Shown: piece by piece, positions 25,921 through 30,889 of the stretch
Position numbering within the stretch: the stretch's first letter is position 1
Layout of the letters: each line of letters begins with the position of its first letter
NCBI GenBank assembly: GCA_964468725.1
Contig: CAYXVU010000052.1
Location: 1-30,889, forward strand
Direction: 5' to 3'
DNA: 30,889 bases
Source: CAYXVU01 sp964468725
GTDB taxonomy: Bacteria > Acidobacteriota > Blastocatellia > UBA7656
Position numbers and translations under genes: made by a program
Notes under the pieces: model-generated
Seen by the model: only the letters and a program-made list of their open reading frames with translations
Database searches by the model: none
What the model was told of the DNA's origin: nothing

Positions 25921-25984
25921 GCGTGCGTCTCATAGCACTGCTCAGGGGTTGGGAGGTAATCGGTTTTCACCAGGCCGCGCCGAG

Positions 25985-26587
25985 CTACGGCAACGCGGTG
26001 GCTCTGGTAATGAGATCAATTTCGATATCAATGTCGTCACCGATAAAAGTCGCATCAACCTGATGCGTATAGTTGATGCCGAAATCGCGGCGGTTCAGTT
26101 TCCAACGCACGGCGTAACCGACATTGACGAATTTACCTTTTTGATCTTCTCCGAGGTGCCGACCCGTAATCGTAAAAGGTAAGGCGACCTCCTTGCTCAC
26201 TCCATGCATGGTGAAGGTGCCATGTGCGAGCAGTTGCTTGCCACGCTTTTCGATGCGTGTACTGTGAAAGGTAATCTCCGGATACTTTTCCGCGTCGAAG
26301 AAATCTGCTGTTCGCAGATGAGCATCACGCCCTGTAATGCCTGTGCTGATGCTAGCGGTTTTGATGGTTGCGGTGACCGATGATTTCGTGATCTCTTTTT
26401 CGTCGTGGGTGATGCTTACGGTAAACTCGGTAAACTTGCCGCGCACTTTCGAGAGACCTCCCAGTATAGGGACGGCAAACCCGACATTCGAATGATTGAC
26501 ATCTATTTTGTGAGTGAGCGTGTTGGCAGGCGTTACGGCGATCCACAAAGCCGACAGCAGAGTAATCAGAACTCCACGTTTGAGCAT
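25985..26587 (-). CDS. YceI-family exported lipid-binding protein
   Basis: A 200-residue protein with a signal peptide (about 1-22) followed by a complete YceI lipocalin-like beta-barrel: HKIDVNHSNVGFAVP, GLSKVRGKFTEF, DAHLRTADFFDAEKYPEITF, and FGINYTHQ near the end. Known YceI proteins bind polyisoprenoids or other amphiphilic molecules in the periplasm. I take the ATG at 26587, which has AGGAGG 5 nt upstream, rather than the in-frame ATG 21 nt earlier. A short dyad, TGACA-N5-TGTCA (26600-26614), lies just before the ribosome binding site. It probably has its own transcript. Confidence 0.92.
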   Translation of the reverse strand: MLKRGVLITLLSALWIAVTPANTLTHKIDVNHSNVGFAVPILGGLSKVRGKFTEFTVSITHDEKEITKSSVTATIKTASISTGITGRDAHLRTADFFDAEKYPEITFHSTRIEKRGKQLLAHGTFTMHGVSKEVALPFTITGRHLGEDQKGKFVNVGYAVRWKLNRRDFGINYTHQVDATFIGDDIDIEIDLITRATALP

Positions 26588-26599
26588 GGTTGCCTCCTG

Positions 26600-26614
26600 T
26601 GACACCAACTGTCA
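26600..26614. promoter_or_regulatory. Short dyad before the YceI ribosome binding site
   Basis: TGACA (26600-26604) and TGTCA (26610-26614) are a perfect 5-bp inverted repeat with a 5-nt spacer. It might be a small operator or chance. Support is weak. Confidence 0.2.
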
Positions 26615-26725
26615 TTTGAAGCTCTGTTCTGGCATCCCCAAGGTTGAATGACTTCCGGTGTTCCCTCATCCAATGCACTGTTTGCACAGGCGCAGCAGAT
26701 GAGGGAAAGGGTTGAAAAAGAGTTC

Positions 26726-27316
26726 TTATTTCGACGGAGCATAGAAAGGGTTTTGACCGGAGGCGTGATCGGTTGTGTCAAAAACTTCGCGCACCTGCGG
26801 CACGTGCTCGCGGATTAAGCGTTCGATGCCCATCTTCAAGGTCACATCCGCTGCGCCGCACCCCTGACAGCCGCCCCCCATGCGTAGGTAGATATTGCTT
26901 TCTTGCACGTCAAGAAGTTCGACGTATCCGCCGTGCGAGGCGACGCCGGGATTGATCTGCTCGTCGAGAATCTGTTGCACTCTGTTGCGCAAGTCGGCGG
27001 GCGAGAGCAACTCGCCTTCAGGAATCGGCGGCGGCGGATTGATAAAGCTGCGAATCGCCGAGCCGATGCGTTTACCGATCTGTCGCCAATCCTGTCCGCC
27101 CGCTTGCGTCACCGAGACGATTTGATCGTTGACTTCGACTTTGGCGATGCCGGGAATGCGCAAGATGTTCTCCGCGACCGTGCCTTTGGCGCTCTGCGCG
27201 TCAGTGAATTCGGCACTGCCCGCATGCACCGGGCGATCAACTATAAATTTGCAGAGATTGATGTTCTGCGGGTCGACATCGGCACGAATGCGAATATCAT
27301 TGGGTGATGCGCTCAT
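26726..27316 (-). CDS. Nfu-type Fe-S cluster scaffold/carrier (NfuN + NifU C-terminal domain)
   Basis: A 196-residue protein. The N-terminal part (about 6-92) resembles the Nfu N-terminal domain (ADVDPQNINLCKFIVDRP, then NILRIPGIAKV). The C-terminal NifU-like domain (about 105-180) has the cluster-binding pair C150-x-x-C153 in GGGCQGCGAADVTLK. It should assemble or deliver [4Fe-4S] clusters in the cytoplasm. The start has AGGAG 8 nt upstream and a consensus promoter about 35-60 nt before the ATG. It lies downstream of the radical SAM gene on the same strand. Fe-S supply to that enzyme is a reasonable but unproven link, since Nfu is a housekeeping protein. Confidence 0.92.
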   Translation of the reverse strand: MSASPNDIRIRADVDPQNINLCKFIVDRPVHAGSAEFTDAQSAKGTVAENILRIPGIAKVEVNDQIVSVTQAGGQDWRQIGKRIGSAIRSFINPPPPIPEGELLSPADLRNRVQQILDEQINPGVASHGGYVELLDVQESNIYLRMGGGCQGCGAADVTLKMGIERLIREHVPQVREVFDTTDHASGQNPFYAPSK

Positions 27317-27351
27317 GTAACACTCTCCTTTTCATTGCGAATGACGCCTCG

Positions 27352-27380
27352 ATTATAGCCGGTTTATTCAGAGGCTCCAA
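27352..27380 (-). promoter_or_regulatory. Sigma70-type promoter of the Nfu gene
   Basis: On the minus strand, TTGGAG (27380-27375), a 17-nt spacer and a perfect TATAAT (27357-27352). Transcription should start near 27345, giving a leader of about 29 nt that contains the AGGAG site. Confidence 0.65.
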
Positions 27381-27462
27381 GCAAGAGAGATTTTTCGAAC
27401 CCCTCAATGCCAAATCGTCACGCGGCAGCGACGCATCGGCAGCAAAGGTCGGGTTGAACCCT

Positions 27463-27503
27463 TTCGCCTCTTTGCGACTTTGCGCCCCTGCGGTGAAGCT
27501 CCC
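27463..27503 (-). repeat. Degenerate CGCAAAG array
   Basis: Read on the minus strand, GGCGCAAAGTCGCAAAG is followed by AGGCGAAAGGG: three near copies of an 8-bp unit centred on CGCAAAG. It lies just after the proposed TAA stop of the radical SAM gene. It belongs to the same general class as the other short intergenic arrays in this window. Confidence 0.4.
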
Positions 27504-27505
27504 GG

Positions 27506-28954
27506 TTAAATCAGCGATGTCTTTTCAAAGAGACCAAACTGGTCTCTTGTCGGCTCCGCTCAGCAAAACCACGCTTCTGTTAGGCGCGGCGGGCGCAATC
27601 GCAGAGGTGATAGCGCACCAATCTTCTTCGGCGGCGTATCGCCGCGCACGCCGTAGGCCAGTTCGCGCACGCGATAAAACGTGGTGGCCGCCTCTTCATT
27701 ACGTTGTGCCGCTTCTTCAACGACTCGCGCAACCTGCCTATGCAAATCGTCCATGCGACTATCGCTGTGCTTCCATTCATAAGTAAATGCCTGTTGATTC
27801 AAATCGCCAAGCCACAACGTTGTCCCCTCGCGTTTGAGCAACAACGAACCCGGCGGCACCAGCAAGCGAATCGCATACTGCACGGCATCAATGTGATCCA
27901 TCAAGCGATTGACTTCGACAAATTCCAACATTTCCAGATAGTCATCCATCCTCGTCCATGGGGTAAAAGCAACAAAAGATGGCCGAAGCGCAATGCCCGC
28001 ATCCTGCATTACTCGCAACGCTTCGCTGATGTCGGCGCGCGTATGGCCTTTTTCCAGATGCGCCAGCACCTTGTCGCTGAGCGATTCGACCGCCGATACC
28101 ACAAACAGACAACCACAGCGCGCAAACTCCGCAAACAACTCGCGGTGCTTGAGAATATGTTCAACCTTGGCCGTGAAATCGAAGGTGAGGTCAGGAAATG
28201 CTTCGTTGAGCGCGCGCACGAGGCGCAGCGCGTGCGTCGGCGCATTTAAAAAATCCGGGTCGCCAAAAGTGATATGCCGCGCCCCAGCAGCAACCAGTTG
28301 GCCAATGTCCTGCAACACGACTTCACGCGGCAGGATAAAAAAGCGACCCTCATAGACCGAAGGAATCGGGCAGTGTGTGCAATGGTGCAGACACCCGCGA
28401 CTGGCTTCAACATACCCGACCAGCCGTTGCGCGCCGCGATGTTCGAGGCGCGCATAGCCTTCAAGCGAGGGCAGCGCCGTGCGTTGCGGAACCGGAAACG
28501 CCAGACGTTCAAGCACCGGCAGCGCCGTTCGCCCTTTGCGGGTCACTCCGACAATCGGCGCATCGCAATTCGCACCAAGCGATTGAATGAGGGCAAGCAT
28601 GGCCGCTTCGTACTCGCCGCCGATAATCGAGTCGGCCACCGTATCGAGCAGATACTCCGCATTGAGTGCGGCATAGAGTCCATAAAAACAGATATGGCAA
28701 TCGGGGTTGAGGCGACGAATCGTTTCGGCGACGCGCACGCCCAATCGCAATGCCGTATGCATCGGCACGGAGATGCCGACGAAACCGGCGCGCTTGACTC
28801 TCTCCGCATCGAAGCCTTCGACCGATACGTCGAGTGCTGCCGCAGCAATTCCCGCGCGCGCCAGAAAGCCCATCGGCAAGGCAATGCCTGCCGGTTGATG
28901 ACCAAGCTCGTAGCATGAGATCAGCAAGATGGATGGTGAATCGTCTTTCTGCAT
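27506..28954 (-). CDS. Radical SAM selenoprotein with CUAEP tail (TGA-encoded Sec at 27560-27562)
   Basis: A 482-residue protein if the in-frame TGA is read as selenocysteine. The N-terminal half (about 8-145) is a Rossmann-like B12-binding-type domain (ILLISCYELGHQ, then SVPMHTALRLG, and IIGGEYEAA) that lacks the usual DxHxxG cobalamin motif. The radical SAM core (about 180-400) has C188-x3-C192-x2-C195 (RGCLHHCTHCP) for a [4Fe-4S] cluster. The frame then reads LTEAWFC, TGA, AEPTRDQFGLFEKTSLI, TAA. Cys464-Sec465-Ala-Glu-Pro matches the CUAEP/CCAEP tail I recall for a radical SAM family of unknown function. A SECIS-like hairpin starts 11 nt after the TGA. The start at 28954 is chosen because upstream codons fall in a heptamer array. 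It follows the ATP-grasp gene on the same strand. Confidence 0.85.
27528..27548 (-). promoter_or_regulatory. Bacterial SECIS-like stem-loop
   Basis: On the minus strand AAGAGACCA (27548-27540), loop GTT (27539-27537) and TGGTCTCTT (27536-27528) form a perfect 9-bp stem. It begins 11 nt after the TGA and its loop begins 20 nt after it. A G is the first loop base. These match the known rules for bacterial SECIS elements: a loop about 16-37 nt from the UGA, a short loop, and G in the first two loop positions. It lies within the coding extension. Confidence 0.8.
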
Positions 28955-28961
28955 AAACCTT

Positions 28962-29010
28962 TTGTATCTGCCGTATCCTTTCACCTCTTCATCCTATCAC
29001 CCTTTCATCT
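28962..29010 (-). repeat. Degenerate heptamer array C
   Basis: On the minus strand the sequence divides into 7-mers AGATGAA, AGGGTGA, TAGGATG, AAGAGGT, GAAAGGA, TACGGCA and GATACAA, which are purine-rich and related to one another. It fills the gap between the ATP-grasp stop and the radical SAM start, and argues against an upstream GTG start for the latter at 28984. Confidence 0.4.
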
Positions 29011-29018
29011 GACCGGAA

Positions 29019-30263
29019 TCAAGAAGGCGGCTTGATGATAAAGGTCAGACGGTGATGAGCGGTGCGCAGAGCCTCTTCGACAGCCTGTGTAGTAGCGGCG
29101 CGGCTGAAGATGAATCCGAGATAGCTTGCCCCTTCCGGCGGCGGCAGAAGCTCTTGTGTGAGGTGCGCGCTGATGATGAGGTCTTCGATGTGAGCGACCT
29201 GCTTTGCTTCTTCTAGCCCGCGAACCTCTGTCAGTATGCCTGCGCGCGGAATGGGGATCATCATCACGCCTGCGGCTTGCGGCTCGCGCATCCAATGACC
29301 AACCTCTTCGTTAAGCGCGTGGCGCAAGATCAACTCTTCAAGAGATATTTTCTCTTCACCGAACCGCAGGGTAGAGGCACAGAGTCCGCCAATAGCTCGC
29401 GCGGCAACTTCGATGACCCACGCGCCTGCATCATTAACGCGCAATTCCGCATGCACAGCGCCGCGCGATAGCCCCATCGCGGTCGTGGCAGCCTGCGTAG
29501 TTGCGATGATGTCGGCTTGCACGGCGGCGGGCAGCCGCGAAGGCGTAATGTAGATCGTCTCTTCAAAAAATGGCCCGTCTAGCGGGTCGGGCTTATCGAA
29601 TAGGGCAAGAGGTTTCAGCCGCCCCTCGGTAAGAATGCCTTCAAGGGCGACTTCAATGCCGGGCACGAATTGTTCGACTAAGACTTCACGCGCTGCCGCG
29701 CCGCCGCGCCGCGCGACATCTTTTCGGGTGATGATGGTTTCCAAGCGATGCACAGCTTGAAGGAATTCGGTCTCATCATTGGCGCGCATTACGCCGCGAC
29801 TGGTTGAGAGAAAGACCGGCTTGATGACCACCGGATATGCAGCGCGTCGGGCTTGCTGGCTGAGATCATCATCGAGCGTGAAGTACCAAAATTGCGGCAC
29901 GCGCACGTTGTTGCGGTGCAGAGTCTCGCGCATCAGGCGTTTGTGTTTGGCAATTTGCGTCGCCGCGACAGCATTGTGGTTGAGTCCGAGAGCGCGCGAA
30001 AGAAAAGCCGCTACCACAGCGGTATCTTCATCAACCGGAATGACGGCATGAATCGGAAACTTCGTGGCAAACTGCGCTGCCCGTTGCGCCGCTTTCTCCG
30101 GGTCAATGAAATCGAGCGTCAGCATGGTCGAAGGATTCTGAGATTCGAGCGTACTCGGCTTTTCGGCAGCAACGGTCACGTCAACACCCAGTTTGAGCGC
30201 GGCATCAAGAAAGGCTTTGGTTCGATAGGTTGTCGTCGGTAGCAATAACAAGATTCGTGGCAT
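29019..30263 (-). CDS. ATP-grasp carboxylate-amine ligase-like protein
   Basis: A 414-residue protein. A pre-ATP-grasp Rossmann domain (MPRILLLLPTTTYR) spans about 1-110. The ATP-grasp fold (about 113-310) has the nucleotide-binding lysine strand PVVIKPVFLSTSRGV, a second strand LVEQFVPGIEVALEG, and the metal-binding acidic residues in HAELRVND and WVIEVAARAIGG. The C-terminal domain (about 320-412) resembles those of L-amino-acid ligases and carboxylases. It should activate a carboxylate as an acyl phosphate and join it to an amine; the substrate is unknown. It lies 65 nt upstream of the radical SAM selenoprotein gene on the same strand, so the two may act in one biosynthetic or modification pathway. 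Confidence 0.88.
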   Translation of the reverse strand: MPRILLLLPTTTYRTKAFLDAALKLGVDVTVAAEKPSTLESQNPSTMLTLDFIDPEKAAQRAAQFATKFPIHAVIPVDEDTAVVAAFLSRALGLNHNAVAATQIAKHKRLMRETLHRNNVRVPQFWYFTLDDDLSQQARRAAYPVVIKPVFLSTSRGVMRANDETEFLQAVHRLETIITRKDVARRGGAAAREVLVEQFVPGIEVALEGILTEGRLKPLALFDKPDPLDGPFFEETIYITPSRLPAAVQADIIATTQAATTAMGLSRGAVHAELRVNDAGAWVIEVAARAIGGLCASTLRFGEEKISLEELILRHALNEEVGHWMREPQAAGVMMIPIPRAGILTEVRGLEEAKQVAHIEDLIISAHLTQELLPPPEGASYLGFIFSRAATTQAVEEALRTAHHRLTFIIKPPS

Positions 30264-30461
30264 AGGAAATCACCCTGATCTACTGACTCTCGCTCAAGGT
30301 TTTCTCGAACTCAGAGCCCGCGTATTTACGCTCCTTATCATACCGGAGTTGGACGCTGTCGAAGATGTTTATTCTTTGTAAATTTTCTGCGCTCCATTGA
30401 ACTCAACGAGCGCACCGGCTCGTATCCTCTGTGAATCTTCAAAACATAGGAGGATGAACTC

Positions 30462-30878
30462 ATGCAGAAAGCGATTTCAGCTTTCGTTGCGACTGGTTTC
30501 GCGTTATTGATGATTGCGCTTGGCACAGCCACACCAAATTCCGCAAGCGTTTTACCGACTACGCCCGGTACGCTTGAAGTCAAGCGCACGGTCAAAGGCC
30601 AAACCTTAACGTCTACGGAGAACCCGGCAGTGCAATTAAAGTTCGATCCGTCATTTCGCTACATCGGCGGGCACAACTTTATTCTTTACGATGTTGCCAA
30701 CGCCGAGCAACACTTCTTCGTTGACGCAGATGCGCAAGGTCGCATCCGTCTTGTCCGAACCTTCCATATCCATCCGCACGAAGTTGCCGTAGCGGCGCGC
30801 CTCTTCGACGATGCGGCGGATGTTGTTGTGGCAAAGGTCTTCGCTGATGTCCAAGCCGAGTTGTGTGGGTTTGACTGA
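30462..30878 (+). CDS. Exported hypothetical protein, 3' end probably chimeric
   Basis: A 138-codon ORF with a strong ribosome binding site (AGGAGG, 8 nt upstream of the ATG) and a signal peptide (about 1-28). Residues 35-96 read like a real small exported beta protein (VQLKFDPSFRYIGGHNFILY, then AEQHFFVDADAQGRI), of a type I cannot name. From about residue 97 (near 30750) the frame is the antisense of a proline dehydrogenase fragment, so the last 40 or so residues are probably not native. The true gene is therefore truncated near 30750 by a rearrangement or an assembly join. Confidence 0.5.
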   Translation: MQKAISAFVATGFALLMIALGTATPNSASVLPTTPGTLEVKRTVKGQTLTSTENPAVQLKFDPSFRYIGGHNFILYDVANAEQHFFVDADAQGRIRLVRTFHIHPHEVAVAARLFDDAADVVVAKVFADVQAELCGFD

Positions 30879-30889
30879 CACGTTGGAGT
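30651..30889 (-). pseudogene. Partial proline dehydrogenase fragment, cut at both ends
   Basis: On the minus strand the frame enters from beyond the right edge and reads NVSVKPTQLGLDISE, then GNFVRMDMEGSDKTDATLR. These are hallmark strands of the proline dehydrogenase (PutA N-terminal / PRODH) TIM barrel, which oxidises proline to pyrroline-5-carboxylate with FAD. Similarity stops near 30732; the remaining codons to the stop at 30651 are antisense to the hypothetical gene. Only about 50 of the roughly 300 residues of a proline dehydrogenase are present. The first GTG at 30881 is internal, not a start. Confidence 0.6.

Noticed and set aside
27560..27562. TGA as the true stop of the radical SAM gene
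   Set aside because: The frame continues with Ala-Glu-Pro after Cys-TGA and a SECIS-like hairpin follows at the right distance, so the stop reading is less likely than Sec.
30337..30342. TATGAT as the -10 box of the ATP-grasp gene (minus strand)
   Set aside because: No acceptable -35 box at 16-18 nt; only TTCGAC/TCGACA at short spacing.

Overview
The window is about 31 kb of moderately GC-rich bacterial chromosome. It is densely coded and contains no rRNA, tRNA, CRISPR or transposase that I can see. The gene content suggests a member of the Acidobacteriota, probably class Blastocatellia: Hanks-type kinases with PEGA, sulfatase-modifying-like or TPR tails, DUF4384 proteins, a secreted caspase with TPRs, a FecR protein with a glycine/alanine-rich C-terminal helix, and degenerate heptamer arrays between genes. 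That placement is inference from gene content, not from a marker gene.

Layout. (1) 88-1315 (+): a secreted cupin/ABM protein and an HXXEE membrane protein. (2) 7378-1334 (-): a signalling cluster of PocR-GAF-GGDEF protein, a P-loop ATPase fused to an anti-sigma-type HATPase, a STAS antagonist and a GAF/HD-GYP phosphodiesterase. It joins c-di-GMP turnover to partner switching. (3) 7379-7796: a divergent intergenic region with a hairpin and an operator-like dyad over a candidate promoter. (4) 7797-19752 (+): a seven-gene envelope cluster of kinase-PEGA-FGE-like, two DUF4384 proteins, a trypsin-like protease, a vWA/beta-helix/Ig protein, a FecR protein and a caspase-TPR protein. (5) 19823-21856 (+): a small membrane protein, a hotdog thioesterase and an M19 dipeptidase (the last two overlap by ATGA). 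(6) 21966-24425 (+): a soluble kinase-TPR protein, apparently expressed from a leaderless promoter. (7) 25920-24613, 26587-25985 and 27316-26726 (-): an Atg22-like MFS transporter, a YceI protein and an Nfu-type Fe-S protein. (8) 30263-27506 (-): an ATP-grasp ligase followed by a radical SAM protein. (9) The right edge: an exported hypothetical protein whose reading frame runs into an inverted fragment of proline dehydrogenase, so this end looks chimeric.

The most notable observation is that the radical SAM gene does not seem to end at its apparent TGA stop. The frame continues as Cys-[TGA]-Ala-Glu-Pro plus 14 more residues to a TAA. A perfect 9-bp stem with a GUU loop starts 11 nt after the TGA, which is a textbook geometry for a bacterial SECIS. 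I therefore annotate it as a CUAEP-tail selenoprotein, paired with the ATP-grasp ligase. The second theme is the kinase/DUF4384/protease/vWA/FecR/caspase cluster, a plausible exported proteolytic signalling or conflict system in which both proteases carry calcium-binding-like loops.
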